A DNA stretch of 64,000 bases from PWQG01 sp050486205. Lineage in GTDB: Bacteria; Pseudomonadota; Gammaproteobacteria; Pseudomonadales; Pseudohongiellaceae. The notes below the pieces were generated by a model that saw only the letters and a program-made list of their open reading frames with translations, was not told the origin of the DNA and made no database searches. The stretch is from positions 186,001 through 250,000 of the forward strand of contig JBJHCW010000003.1 in NCBI GenBank assembly GCA_050486205.1, in the 5' to 3' direction. The position numbers were made by a program, and so were the translations under genes. Positions 43,030-52,859 of this stretch are shown here, piece by piece. The number at the start of each line of letters is the position of its first letter. Positions within the stretch are counted from its first letter, which is position 1.

Positions 43030-43059
43030 ACCCGGTTCGCACCGGGCCGGCAGCACGTG

Positions 43060-43758
43060 TCAGTCTGCAGCGGCCCGGTTAACCAGGCTGACCATGTCAG
43101 GTACGTTCCTGGGAATGGAGGTCTGGCGTCCGTTTACAAACAGGGTGGGGGTAGCTCGCACGCCAGCGCGAGTGCCGCCGCGCTGATCATTGCGCACTTT
43201 CTGTATCACCTGTTCACTGCGTATATCGGCATGCGCCTGCTCCACATCCAGGCCCAGGTCTCGCAGATAACCATCAAACTCTTCGTTTACCTGTGACAGT
43301 CTGGACCAGTAGGTCTGGTTGGCGAAGATCACATCATGCATCTCCCAGAAATGGCCCTGCAGGCCAGCGGCTTCGGCGTAGAGTGCTGCCGTCCAGGCGT
43401 GTGCGTGGCTGTCGGTAATCGGGTAGTGCCTGAACACCAGTTGTGCATTGTTGCTGATACGGGGCCACGCCTGGTTGATCAACTGTGCCTCACGGGCACA
43501 GGCCGGACACTGGAAGTCGGCGTACACCACCAGGACCGCGCCGTCCGGGTTCCCCCGTACATGATCACGCTCGCCAACCTGATCGGGTGGATAGACCTGA
43601 CCCTGACCGATGAAACCGTAGACAATCGCAATCAGCACCAGGGGCACCAGTACCACCATGGCAATACCGGTTGTCATCTTCCGGATGCGGGCTTTTCGCG
43701 CAGCCGCCTGCTGCTTCTGCTCCCTGATCTGACGTTGCTGTTCGCGTTTGCTGCTCAT
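43060..43758 (-). CDS. DsbA-family thioredoxin-fold protein, membrane anchored
   Basis: 232 residues. A basic Gln/Arg/Lys-rich start (REQQRQIREQKQQAAARKAR) precedes one membrane helix (~29-50). The periplasmic thioredoxin fold has active site CPAC in VVYADFQCPACAREAQ and the cis-proline loop GVRATPTLFVNGRQ. CPAC is unlike CPHC of E. coli DsbA and closer to DsbA-like proteins of the DSBA/thioredoxin_4 group. It probably oxidises or isomerises envelope cysteines. Thirty-seven bases separate it from xseA, same strand. Confidence 0.87.
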   Translation of the reverse strand: MSSKREQQRQIREQKQQAAARKARIRKMTTGIAMVVLVPLVLIAIVYGFIGQGQVYPPDQVGERDHVRGNPDGAVLVVYADFQCPACAREAQLINQAWPRISNNAQLVFRHYPITDSHAHAWTAALYAEAAGLQGHFWEMHDVIFANQTYWSRLSQVNEEFDGYLRDLGLDVEQAHADIRSEQVIQKVRNDQRGGTRAGVRATPTLFVNGRQTSIPRNVPDMVSLVNRAAAD

Positions 43759-43794
43759 CGTGTGCTGTGTCCTGTTTCCAGTGTCTTGTGTGAT

Positions 43795-45195
43795 TTATGG
43801 TGTTGTGGCGGTATCAGGTGCGGGCTGGGCAGGTGCAGGCTCAATAGACTCTATCCGGCTCAGCAGATCCGATCGAGCCAGTCGGGTGCGGATCAGATCG
43901 CCGGGTTGTACATCGGCTGCCTCGCGCACCAGCATCCCTTCGGCGTCCAGTGTCATGCTGTAACCGCGTGCCAGGGTTTGCAGGGGGCTGACGGCTTCCA
44001 GCGTGTGGGACAGTTGTGACAGGCTGCGCCTGTGATCGGTCAGCACCTGGCGCATGGCTCGCCGCAGGCGCTGGGCAAGTGTGGTTCGCTGTTGCTGCTG
44101 CTGTGCGAGTCTGGCCTGGGGGGAGCACAGCAGCAAGCGGCTGCGCAATTGTGCCAGTCGGTGACTGGCGCTGGCGTGCCGGTTTAGCAGTGCGCGCTTC
44201 AGTCTCGACTCCAACAGATCAACCGTCTGCGCCTGCTCCTGCAATCTGCGACCGGGATGGCGCAACCGGCGTGTCAGATGGTGCAGTGACTGGTGGGCCT
44301 GCAGGATTCGCTGTTGCCATTGTTGCTGAAGCCGGGTCGCCAGGCGCATCATCTGCTGCTCAAGTACCTGCTGGTCGGGACTGAGCAGTTCGGCGGCGGC
44401 CGACGGTGTTGCCGCTCGGACATCTGCTACCATGTCAGCAATGGTCACATCAGTTTCGTGCCCGACGGCACTGACAACAGGCAGTTCGCTGGCGGCTATG
44501 GCTCTTGCCACCATTTCCTCATTGAACGCCTGCAGGTCCTCGAGGGAACCACCGCCTCTGGCGACGATCAGGGCGTCCAGCGAGAGTTCCGCAGCGCGTC
44601 GGTTGGCAGTTTCCAGGGCTTTGACCACTGATGGCGCAGCATGTTGACCCTGCACGGCAACCGGGAACAGGGTGATGCGCATGGCAGGAAAACGGCGCTG
44701 GAGCACGGTAAGAATATCGCGAATGACAGCCCCGGTTGGCGATGTGATGACTCCAATGTGCCGGCAGCGCAGCGGCAGAGGACGTTTTCTTTCCGGGCTG
44801 AACAGGCCCTCTGAGCGCAGCCGTGTCTTGAGTTGCTCGAAGGCTTTCTGCAGTGCTCCGGCACCGGCTTCTTCCATACTTTCCAGAATCAACTGGTAGT
44901 CCCCGCGCGCCTCATAAAGACTCAGCCTGCCACGAACCGTTACCTGCATGCCGTTGGCCGGGCGGATGCGAACCCGCAGATTGCGGTTGCGAAACATGGC
45001 GCAGCGGATCTGTGCATCATCGTCCTTCAGCGTCAGATACCAGTGGCCGGATCCGGGCATGCTCAGGTTGGAAATCTCACCCTCAACAGTCACGGCTGGG
45101 AAACAGTCCTCCAGCAGCGATCGCGCCAGCCGATTGAGGGCGCCGACGCTCAGCACGTCGTTGGCAGGTAAAACAGGCAGGTCGGGGTTTGTCAT
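43795..45195 (-). CDS. xseA: Exodeoxyribonuclease VII large subunit
   Basis: 466 residues from MTNPDLPVLPANDVLSVGAL; upstream in-frame codons reach into the guaB promoter. N-terminal OB fold (VEGEISNLSMPGSGHWYLTL), catalytic core (RHIGVITSPTGAVIRDILTV, LIVARGGGSLEDLQAFNEE, AVGHETDVTIADMVAD), then a long coiled coil and a C-terminal GYSMTLDAEGMLV segment. With XseB it degrades single-stranded DNA and works in mismatch repair. xseB is not adjacent. Divergent from guaBA as in E. coli. Confidence 0.96.
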   Translation of the reverse strand: MTNPDLPVLPANDVLSVGALNRLARSLLEDCFPAVTVEGEISNLSMPGSGHWYLTLKDDDAQIRCAMFRNRNLRVRIRPANGMQVTVRGRLSLYEARGDYQLILESMEEAGAGALQKAFEQLKTRLRSEGLFSPERKRPLPLRCRHIGVITSPTGAVIRDILTVLQRRFPAMRITLFPVAVQGQHAAPSVVKALETANRRAAELSLDALIVARGGGSLEDLQAFNEEMVARAIAASELPVVSAVGHETDVTIADMVADVRAATPSAAAELLSPDQQVLEQQMMRLATRLQQQWQQRILQAHQSLHHLTRRLRHPGRRLQEQAQTVDLLESRLKRALLNRHASASHRLAQLRSRLLLCSPQARLAQQQQQRTTLAQRLRRAMRQVLTDHRRSLSQLSHTLEAVSPLQTLARGYSMTLDAEGMLVREAADVQPGDLIRTRLARSDLLSRIESIEPAPAQPAPDTATTP

Positions 45196-45288
45196 GGTGA
45201 CATCATAACCCACACTTCCGGGGTGTAAAAGGCGCTCGAGAGCGCGTTCCGGGACGCCTGTAGACGGGCTTGGGGCTGCCGCGGTTTC

Positions 45289-45317
45289 TTTACGCACATG
45301 GACCGCATCTGTATAAT
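45289..45317 (+). promoter_or_regulatory. Sigma-70 promoter of guaBA
   Basis: TTTACG, 17 bases, perfect TATAAT; predicted start ~25 bases before the guaB ATG. A 6-bp inverted repeat, GCGCTC-GA-GAGCGC (45232-45245), lies about 45 bases upstream and could bind a regulator. No PurR-type box is seen. Confidence 0.7.
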
Positions 45318-45347
45318 CCCGGATCTTTGCGGAGAGGTGAATTTCGT

Positions 45348-46817
45348 ATGTTACGCATTGCTGAGGAAGCTCTCACTTTCGATGATGTCCTGCTTCTGCC
45401 CGCCCACTCTTCGGTACTCCCCAAATCTGTCAAGCTGAACACCTGGTTGACAGCCAGCATTGCCCTGAATATTCCTCTGATTTCCTCGGCCATGGATACG
45501 GTGACCGAGGCGCGACTGGCCATTGCCGTGGCGCAGGAAGGTGGGCTCGGCGTCATTCACAAGAGCATGAGCATCGAGCAGCAGGCCAGGGAAGTACGCA
45601 TCGTCAAGAAATTCGAAAGTGGTGTGGTCAAGGACCCCATCACCATCACTCCCGATGCCACCATCAGTGAACTGGTGGCGTTGATGCGCGAGCACAGTAT
45701 TTCCGGCATGCCTGTGGTAAAGGGCAATGATCTGGTGGGTATTGTCACCAGTCGGGATGTGCGCTTCGAGACCAACCTGGAGGCTGCTGTTGAAACCATC
45801 ATGACACCGAAACCGCGACTGGTGACGGTCCATGAAGATGCCGACAATCAGGCGATCAAGGAATTGTTGCATCAGCATCGTATCGAGAAGATTCTGGTGG
45901 TCAATGACAAGTTTGAACTGAAAGGTCTGATTACCCTCAAGGACATCCGCAAGTCCGAGGACTTTCCCAACGCAGCCAAGGATACGTTGGGCCGATTGCG
46001 CGTGGCCGCGGCTGTCGGTGTCGGTCCGGATACCCCGGATCGTGTCTCGGCTCTGGTGGAGGCCGGTGTTGATGTGTTGGTGGTTGATACCGCGCATGGT
46101 CATTCCAAGGGTGTCATTGATCAGGTTCGACGGATCAAGGGTCTTTATCCGGATCTGGCAGTGATCGGAGGCAATATTGCCACCGCTGATGCGGCTCGTG
46201 CGCTGGCCGAAGCCGGTGCGGACGCGGTCAAGGTTGGTATTGGCCCTGGCTCAATCTGCACAACACGCATCGTCACCGGCGTTGGTGTGCCGCAGATCAC
46301 AGCTGTTGCCAACGTCGCCGAGGCGCTCAAGGATACTGAAGTCAAGGTGATTTCCGACGGCGGCATCCGCTTTTCGGGAGATATCGCAAAAGTCATTGCA
46401 GCCGGCGCGCATGTGATCATGGTCGGTAGTCTGCTTGCCGGTTCGGAAGAAGCGCCGGGTGAAGTGGAGTTGTTTCAGGGTCGAAGTTACAAGGCCTATC
46501 GTGGCATGGGCTCATTGGGTGCCATGTCGCACAGTCATGGATCCAGCGACAGGTACTTCCAGGACGCGGGTTCCCAGGCTGATAAACTTGTGCCCGAAGG
46601 TATCGAGGGCCGGGTACCCTACAAGGGACCGATGTCTGCGATTGTTCACCAGCTCATGGGCGGATTACGCTCAAGCATGGGGTATACCGGTTGCGAAAAC
46701 ATCGATGAGATGCGCACCAGGCCGCAGTTCGTCAAGATCACCGCTTCCGGCATGAGTGAGAGTCACGTCCACGATGTCAGCATTACCAAAGAAGCACCCA
46801 ACTACCGCATGAGCTAG
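45348..46817 (+). CDS. guaB: IMP dehydrogenase
   Basis: 489 residues (E. coli 488) from MLRIAEEALTFDDVLLLPAH. Two CBS domains interrupt the barrel (~95-205: DATISELVALMREHSISGMP, KELLHQHRIEKILVVND). The catalytic cysteine is C304 in GPGSICTTRIV, followed by the IMP-binding ISDGGIRFSGDIAKVIAAGA and the flap region. It oxidises IMP to XMP, the committed step to GMP. guaA follows 11 bases later. Confidence 0.98.
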   Translation: MLRIAEEALTFDDVLLLPAHSSVLPKSVKLNTWLTASIALNIPLISSAMDTVTEARLAIAVAQEGGLGVIHKSMSIEQQAREVRIVKKFESGVVKDPITITPDATISELVALMREHSISGMPVVKGNDLVGIVTSRDVRFETNLEAAVETIMTPKPRLVTVHEDADNQAIKELLHQHRIEKILVVNDKFELKGLITLKDIRKSEDFPNAAKDTLGRLRVAAAVGVGPDTPDRVSALVEAGVDVLVVDTAHGHSKGVIDQVRRIKGLYPDLAVIGGNIATADAARALAEAGADAVKVGIGPGSICTTRIVTGVGVPQITAVANVAEALKDTEVKVISDGGIRFSGDIAKVIAAGAHVIMVGSLLAGSEEAPGEVELFQGRSYKAYRGMGSLGAMSHSHGSSDRYFQDAGSQADKLVPEGIEGRVPYKGPMSAIVHQLMGGLRSSMGYTGCENIDEMRTRPQFVKITASGMSESHVHDVSITKEAPNYRMS

Positions 46818-46828
46818 GACACCCCGCC

Positions 46829-48409
46829 GTGAGCAACAAGGATATTCACAGCCAGAAGATACTGATTCTGGACTTCGGGTCTCAATACACACAACTGATC
46901 GCCCGCCGTGTGCGCGAGCTTCAGGTGTATTGTGAAATCTGGGATTACCAGTGCGATGAACAGGAGGTGCGCGGGTTTGCACCCGATGGCGTCATCCTGT
47001 CAGGCAGCCCCGAATCTGCCAATACCGATGCCTCACCCAGGGCGGCTGAATTTCTCTTTACGCTGGGCGTCCCGGTGCTGGGTATCTGTTACGGCATGCA
47101 GACCATGGCTGAGCAGCTGGGCGGCAAGGTCGAAGGCTCTGAAAAATCAGAATTCGGTTACGCTGAAGTCAATGTCACGGTCAATAATTCCCTGTTCGAC
47201 GGCATAGAAGATCGCATCGCCCCCGATGGTCAGCCCCAGCTTGATGTCTGGATGAGCCATGGTGACAAGGTCATTTCGGTGCCACCGGGCTTCGAGGTAG
47301 TGGCGGCGACAGACAGCGCACCAATAGCGGCCATGGCTGATGAATCCCGCAGGCTTTATGGCTTGCAGTTTCATCCTGAAGTCACCCACACACTGCAGGG
47401 CCTGCGCATCCTCGAGCGTTTTGTGCGCAAGATCTGCGCCTGTGAGCCCTTGTGGACGTCTGCCAATATTATCGAGGATGCCATCACAACCGTTCGGGAG
47501 CAGGTGGGCAAAGGCAAGGTGTTGCTCGGCCTGTCAGGCGGTGTGGATTCCTCCGTGGTTGCGGCCCTTCTGCACAGGGCCATTGGCGACCAGTTGACCT
47601 GTGTGTTTGTGGATAATGGTCTGTTGCGACTGGATGAAGGTGAGCAGGTGATGGCCACCTTTGCCCGGAACATGGGTGTGAAGGTAATTCGGGTTGATGC
47701 TGAAGAACGATTTCTTGACGCTCTGGCCGGTGTCAGCGATCCGGAACTCAAGCGCAAGGCAATCGGCAATACTTTCATTGAAGTGTTTGATGAGCAGGCG
47801 ACCAATATCCAGGATGTTGACTGGCTTGCCCAGGGCACAATCTATCCGGACGTGATCGAGTCTGCTGGTTCCCGAACAGGCAAGGCACATGTCATCAAGT
47901 CACATCACAATGTTGGTGGCCTGCCCGATGACATGAAGCTGAAATTGATCGAACCCTTGCGTGAGCTGTTCAAGGACGAGGTTCGCCAGATCGGGCTGGA
48001 GTTGGGTCTGCCCTATGACATGGTCTATCGCCACCCGTTTCCTGGCCCAGGCCTGGGTGTGCGGGTGCTGGGTGAGGTCAAAAAACACTACTGTGACATT
48101 CTGCGGCGGGCCGATGCCATTTTCATCGAAGAGCTGCACAAGGCCAACCTGTATCACAAGGTAAGCCAGGCGTTTGCCGTGTTCATGCCAGTAAAATCGG
48201 TTGGGGTGGTCGGCGATGCCCGGCGATACAGTTATGTGGTGACGCTGCGGGCCGTTGAAACAATCGATTTCATGACAGCGCGTTGGGCCCACCTGCCGTA
48301 TGAACTGCTTGAAACCGTCAGTAACCGTATCATCAACGAGATTGCCGATGTGTCACGCGTGGCCTACGATATTTCCTCCAAGCCGCCTGCAACCATTGAG
48401 TGGGAGTAA
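46829..48409 (+). CDS. guaA: GMP synthase (glutamine-hydrolysing)
   Basis: 526 residues from a GTG start that aligns with the E. coli protein. N-terminal glutamine amidotransferase (FGSQYTQLIARRVRE, catalytic Cys in GICYGMQTMAEQLGG, LQFHPEVTHT), then the ATP pyrophosphatase with P-loop LSGGVDSSVVAAL, and a C-terminal dimer domain ending PPATIEWE. It aminates XMP to GMP. The stop TAA shares its last base with the ATG of tadA. Confidence 0.98.
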   Translation: MSNKDIHSQKILILDFGSQYTQLIARRVRELQVYCEIWDYQCDEQEVRGFAPDGVILSGSPESANTDASPRAAEFLFTLGVPVLGICYGMQTMAEQLGGKVEGSEKSEFGYAEVNVTVNNSLFDGIEDRIAPDGQPQLDVWMSHGDKVISVPPGFEVVAATDSAPIAAMADESRRLYGLQFHPEVTHTLQGLRILERFVRKICACEPLWTSANIIEDAITTVREQVGKGKVLLGLSGGVDSSVVAALLHRAIGDQLTCVFVDNGLLRLDEGEQVMATFARNMGVKVIRVDAEERFLDALAGVSDPELKRKAIGNTFIEVFDEQATNIQDVDWLAQGTIYPDVIESAGSRTGKAHVIKSHHNVGGLPDDMKLKLIEPLRELFKDEVRQIGLELGLPYDMVYRHPFPGPGLGVRVLGEVKKHYCDILRRADAIFIEELHKANLYHKVSQAFAVFMPVKSVGVVGDARRYSYVVTLRAVETIDFMTARWAHLPYELLETVSNRIINEIADVSRVAYDISSKPPATIEWE

Positions 48410-48900
48410 TGACCGTTACGGGTCATGAGCACTGGATGCGGCAGGCGCTGTCCCTTGCTGCGGCGGCAGGTGACGCCGGCGAAGTGCCTGTAGGCGCGGT
48501 GGTGGTGCGCGACGGGATAGTGCTTGGCAGTGCGGGCAACGCGCCGCTGGGAGCAACAGACCCAACTGCACATGCTGAAATTCTGGCCCTGCGTCAGGCG
48601 GCAAGCCAATGTGGCAATTATCGTCTGCCGGGTTGCACACTGTATGTGACCATTGAGCCCTGTACCATGTGTGTGGGCGCCATGATACACGCTCGCATTG
48701 ACACGCTGGTCTTTGGTGCGCGAGAGCCGCGTGCCGGTGCCGTAGTCAGTGCGCATCGTCTGCTGGACGACAGAATCTATAATCATCGAATTCATTTTCA
48801 GGAAGGCGTGCTTGCCGATGACTGCGGCGCGATCATGCGCAGTTTTTTCCAGGCGCGGCGCGCAGAGCGTGGCATGCCTTCCGACAACCAGGGTCAGTGA
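48409..48900 (+). CDS. tadA: tRNA-specific adenosine deaminase TadA
   Basis: 163 residues. The start ATG overlaps the guaA stop by one base. Deaminase zinc motif: HAE in TDPTAHAEILALRQA and the PCTMC pair in VTIEPCTMCVGAMIHARI; then FGAREPRAGAVVS and the closing helices. It makes inosine at the wobble base of tRNA-Arg(ACG) and possibly others. The stop overlaps a possible GTG start of purL. Grouping with guaBA and purL ties a tRNA editing enzyme to purine genes. Confidence 0.95.
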   Translation: MTVTGHEHWMRQALSLAAAAGDAGEVPVGAVVVRDGIVLGSAGNAPLGATDPTAHAEILALRQAASQCGNYRLPGCTLYVTIEPCTMCVGAMIHARIDTLVFGAREPRAGAVVSAHRLLDDRIYNHRIHFQEGVLADDCGAIMRSFFQARRAERGMPSDNQGQ

Positions 48901-48905
48901 TAATC

Positions 48906-51900
48906 ATGTTAGTGTTGAATGGCAATTCTGCATTGTCCGCATTCCGAACCCAAAAGCTGCTGGCCTCCCTGCAGCAGTTGGTGCCCGCGGTTACCGACGT
49001 TCTGGCCACTCACGTGCATTTTGCCGAGTGTGAAGGTGAGCTTGATGCGGATGAGCAGTCCCGACTGGCTGCATTGCTGGACTACGGCGTGGCGGATAAC
49101 CCGGTGCGCGTGCTGGCCGGCGAAGCTGCAGGGCTGCTGCGGGTGGTTGTGCCACGACCTGGCACCATTTCACCGTGGTCAAGCAAGGCCACCGACATTC
49201 TGCACAATTGCTCCTTGCCGCGTATCGCCCGGATTGAGCGTGGCATTGTCTATCAGATCACTACGGCAAAAGGTGTCACTGATCAGCAACTGCTCCAGAT
49301 AGATGGCCTTTTGCACGATCGAATGACCGAGGTGGTGCTCAACGATGTTGATGAGGCTGGGGCGCTGTTTTCCCATGCTGCTCCGCCCACGTTCCGTTCG
49401 GTGGATACATTGCACAAGGGTCTGGCTGCGCTGACAGAAGCCAATGAACAGATGGGCCTGGCGCTGGCCGAAGACGAAATGGAATACCTGCTTGACAGTT
49501 ATCGCGTGCTGCAACGCAACCCCACGGATGTGGAGCTGATGATGTTTGCGCAGGCCAATTCCGAACACTGTAGGCACAAGATATTCAATGCGTCCTGGAC
49601 CATCGATGGTGAGAACCAGGCGCATTCACTGTTTGCCATGATCCGCAATACACACAAGATCTCTCCGGACAATGTGCTTTCAGCCTACAAGGACAATGCT
49701 GCCGTCATAAGTGGTCAGGTGGCGGGGCGCTTTTTTGCCGCGCCGGGCACACACGAGTATGGGTACACGCAGGAAGACATCCATATCCTGATGAAAGTGG
49801 AGACGCATAATCATCCGACCGCGATCGCGCCATTTCCCGGTGCCGCCACCGGTAGTGGCGGTGAGATTCGCGACGAAGGTGCTACCGGGGTTGGCGCAAA
49901 ACCCAAGGCCGGGCTGTGTGGCTTCAGTGTATCGAACCTGAAGTTGCCACAGTGGCCTCAGCCATGGGAAGAAGATTTTGGCCGCCCCTCCCATATTGCC
50001 TCGGCACTGGACATCATGATCGAGGGCCCTGTTGGCGCAGCAGCGTTCAACAATGAATTCGGTCGTCCCAATCTTTGTGGGTACTTTCGCACCTACGAAG
50101 AGAGCGTACCGGGTGCTGCCGGCGCTGAGGTGCGTGGTTACCACAAACCCATCATGATTGCCGGGGGCTACGGCAATATTCGCGCCGGGCATGTGGAAAA
50201 ACGCGAAATTCCTGACGGGGCGCATCTGGTGGTGCTGGGTGGGCCCGCCATGCTGATCGGCCTTGGTGGCGGTGCGGCATCGTCCATGGCGTCGGGCGCC
50301 AGCAGTGCAGATCTGGACTTCGCTTCTGTGCAGCGCGAGAACCCGGAAATCGAACGCCGTTGTCAGGAAGTCATTGATTGCTGCTGGGCCATGGGTGACG
50401 AGAACCCGATTGCTTTCATACACGATGTGGGTGCCGGCGGACTTTCCAATGCCTTGCCCGAGTTGGTCAAAGACGGTGGCCGTGGTGGCGATTTCGAATT
50501 GCGAAAGGTGCCCAATGCCGAGCCCGGTATGGCGCCGGTCGAGATCTGGTGCAACGAGGCGCAGGAGCGCTACGTGTTGGCAGTACGGCAGGAGAACCTG
50601 GAAACTTTCCGGCGCCTCTGTGAACGTGAGCGTTGCCCGTTTGCCGTTGTCGGTGAGGCAACAACGGAACAGCGAATACGCCTTCATGATGAACTGTTCA
50701 ATAACTACCCCATCGACTTGCCAATGGATGTGCTGTTTGGCAAGCCACCACGTATGCACCGGGATGTCAGCTCCCAGCGTTCGGAAACGGTGTCCCTGGA
50801 TACAGCACAGATTGATCTGGCCGAGGCCATTGATCGGGTGTTGAGTCTGCCCGCGGTAGCCAGCAAGAACTTTCTGATCACTATCGGGGATCGCAGTATC
50901 ACCGGGCTGGTCGCTCGTGATCAGCTGGTGGGGCCGTGGCAGGTTCCGGTTGCCGATGCTGCAGTGACGGCAGCGTCCTTTGACACCTGGTTTGGTGAGG
51001 CCATGGCCATGGGAGAGCGGACGCCTGTGGCCTTGCTCGACGGTCCTGCTTCCGGTCGGATGGCTGTGGCCGAGGCCATCACCAATATCGCCTGCGCAAA
51101 CATCGCCAAACTGTCAGATGTCAAGCTTTCGGCCAACTGGATGGTTGCCGCCGGTCATGAAGGCGAGGACGCTCGACTGTATGAGACGGTCAAAGCCGTT
51201 GGCATGGAGCTATGTCCGGCCCTTGGTATCTGCATTCCGGTGGGCAAGGACTCAATGTCCATGCGTACGGTCTGGCGGGAAGGTGATGAGCGCAAGAGCA
51301 ATACAGCGCCGCTGTCTCTGGTGGTTTCCGCGTTTGCCCCGGTTGTCGACATCCGGCGAACCCTGACACCACAACTGCGCACCGATGTTGGCGCCACGGA
51401 TCTGTTGCTGATCGACCTGGGGCATGGCAAGAACCGCGTCGGGGGCTCGGCGCTGGCGCAGGTCTATCGTGAGCTGGGTGACACACCAGCGGATCTGGAC
51501 AATCCAGCGGATCTGAAAAATTTCTTCGACCTGATACAGACACTGAACAACAATGGCCTTATCAAGGCCTATCACGACCGCTCCGATGGTGGCGTGTTCG
51601 TGACACTGGCGGAAATGGCCTTTGCCGGTCGATGTGGTATCGACATCCAGCTTGCTGAATATCTGGGGAAAGAGTCAGGTGTCATTGATATCCTGTTCAG
51701 TGAAGAGCCGGGTGCGGTTCTGCAGGTGCCACGCGATCGTATCAGTGAGGTGCTGAGTCTGGTGGAAGAGTACGACCTGTCAGCCTGTACCGGCCTTATT
51801 GGCACCACGCGCAAGGATATGGACGTTCGCATACTCGAGGGCGGGCGCTTGTTGTGGGAGCGTTCGCTGATTGAATGTCAGCGATTGTGGTCCCGAACCA

Positions 51901-52823
51901 GCTTTGAAATACAGTCGCTTCGCGATAACAGTGAGTGCGCAAGGCAGGAGTATGACCGATTGCTGGATACCAGCGATCCGGGGCTGCATGCGCGCTTGAG
52001 TTTCGATGTCAACGATGATGTGTCAGCGCCAATGATTGCTACCGGTGTTCGGCCTGCCATTGCAATTTTAAGGGAACAGGGCGTCAACGGTCAGGTGGAA
52101 ATGGCGGCAGCGTTTGATCGGGCCGGCTTTCGTGCAGTAGACGTGCACATGAGTGACCTGTTGGCCGGTGATCGCAAGCTGGATGAGTTCCATGCCCTGG
52201 TGGCGTGTGGTGGTTTTTCCTTTGGTGACGTGTTGGGCGCCGGTGGTGGTTGGGCCAAATCGGTGCTGTACCACAGTGCGTTGCGTGATCAGTTCCGGGA
52301 CTTCTTCCACCGTGATGACACCCTGAGCCTGGGTGTGTGCAACGGTTGTCAGATGCTGTCACTGCTCAAGTCGCTGATTCCAGGCGCCGAGCACTGGCCG
52401 CGTTTCCTGCGCAATCGCTCCGAGCAGTTCGAGGCGCGCACAAGCCTTGTGACCGTGGCCGAATCACCATCAGTATTCCTGGATGGCATGAAGGGTTCGG
52501 TGTTTCCCATTGCGGTTGCGCATGGTGAAGGGCGTGCTTTTTTTGATGACCCCGACGGGCAGCGTCGTCTGTCTGCTGCGGGTGGTGTTGCACTTCAGTA
52601 CGTGGATACCCGTGGTCAGATTACCGAACGGTATCCTGACAACCCGAACGGATCGCCGGCCGGTCTTGCCGGGCTCTGCAGCAATGATGGCCGGGCCATG
52701 ATAATGATGCCGCACCCGGAGCGGGTGTTCCGGGCCAGCCAGAATTCCTGGCATCCGACGGACTGGCGTGAAGACGCACCCACCATGCGGATGTTCCGCA
52801 ACGCACGCAAGTGGTTGGGCTGA
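48906..52823 (+). CDS. purL: Phosphoribosylformylglycinamidine synthase
   Basis: 1305 residues, the large single-chain form of gammaproteobacteria (E. coli 1295). The start MLVLNGNSALSAFRTQKLLA matches the family; a GTG three codons earlier overlaps the tadA stop. N-terminal PurS-like part, linker, two AIRS-like halves (MKVETHNHPTAIAPFPGAAT; GGEIRDEGATGVGAKPKAG; HDVGAGGLSNALPELVKDGG), and a C-terminal glutaminase with VCNGCQMLSLLKSL and MMPHPERVFR. It makes FGAM from FGAR, glutamine and ATP in purine synthesis. Confidence 0.98.
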   Translation: MLVLNGNSALSAFRTQKLLASLQQLVPAVTDVLATHVHFAECEGELDADEQSRLAALLDYGVADNPVRVLAGEAAGLLRVVVPRPGTISPWSSKATDILHNCSLPRIARIERGIVYQITTAKGVTDQQLLQIDGLLHDRMTEVVLNDVDEAGALFSHAAPPTFRSVDTLHKGLAALTEANEQMGLALAEDEMEYLLDSYRVLQRNPTDVELMMFAQANSEHCRHKIFNASWTIDGENQAHSLFAMIRNTHKISPDNVLSAYKDNAAVISGQVAGRFFAAPGTHEYGYTQEDIHILMKVETHNHPTAIAPFPGAATGSGGEIRDEGATGVGAKPKAGLCGFSVSNLKLPQWPQPWEEDFGRPSHIASALDIMIEGPVGAAAFNNEFGRPNLCGYFRTYEESVPGAAGAEVRGYHKPIMIAGGYGNIRAGHVEKREIPDGAHLVVLGGPAMLIGLGGGAASSMASGASSADLDFASVQRENPEIERRCQEVIDCCWAMGDENPIAFIHDVGAGGLSNALPELVKDGGRGGDFELRKVPNAEPGMAPVEIWCNEAQERYVLAVRQENLETFRRLCERERCPFAVVGEATTEQRIRLHDELFNNYPIDLPMDVLFGKPPRMHRDVSSQRSETVSLDTAQIDLAEAIDRVLSLPAVASKNFLITIGDRSITGLVARDQLVGPWQVPVADAAVTAASFDTWFGEAMAMGERTPVALLDGPASGRMAVAEAITNIACANIAKLSDVKLSANWMVAAGHEGEDARLYETVKAVGMELCPALGICIPVGKDSMSMRTVWREGDERKSNTAPLSLVVSAFAPVVDIRRTLTPQLRTDVGATDLLLIDLGHGKNRVGGSALAQVYRELGDTPADLDNPADLKNFFDLIQTLNNNGLIKAYHDRSDGGVFVTLAEMAFAGRCGIDIQLAEYLGKESGVIDILFSEEPGAVLQVPRDRISEVLSLVEEYDLSACTGLIGTTRKDMDVRILEGGRLLWERSLIECQRLWSRTSFEIQSLRDNSECARQEYDRLLDTSDPGLHARLSFDVNDDVSAPMIATGVRPAIAILREQGVNGQVEMAAAFDRAGFRAVDVHMSDLLAGDRKLDEFHALVACGGFSFGDVLGAGGGWAKSVLYHSALRDQFRDFFHRDDTLSLGVCNGCQMLSLLKSLIPGAEHWPRFLRNRSEQFEARTSLVTVAESPSVFLDGMKGSVFPIAVAHGEGRAFFDDPDGQRRLSAAGGVALQYVDTRGQITERYPDNPNGSPAGLAGLCSNDGRAMIMMPHPERVFRASQNSWHPTDWREDAPTMRMFRNARKWLG

Positions 52824-52859
52824 GGCTTATCACATAATTGCAGGACGGGAGGTTCAGGT

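Noticed and set aside
45196..45347. Riboswitch or PurR box before guaB
   Set aside because: No purine-aptamer pattern and no ACGCAAACGTTTGCGT-like sequence; only a sigma-70 promoter and a short inverted repeat.
49680..50759. 359-codon open frame antisense to purL
   Set aside because: It lies wholly within the well-conserved purL catalytic region and matches no family.
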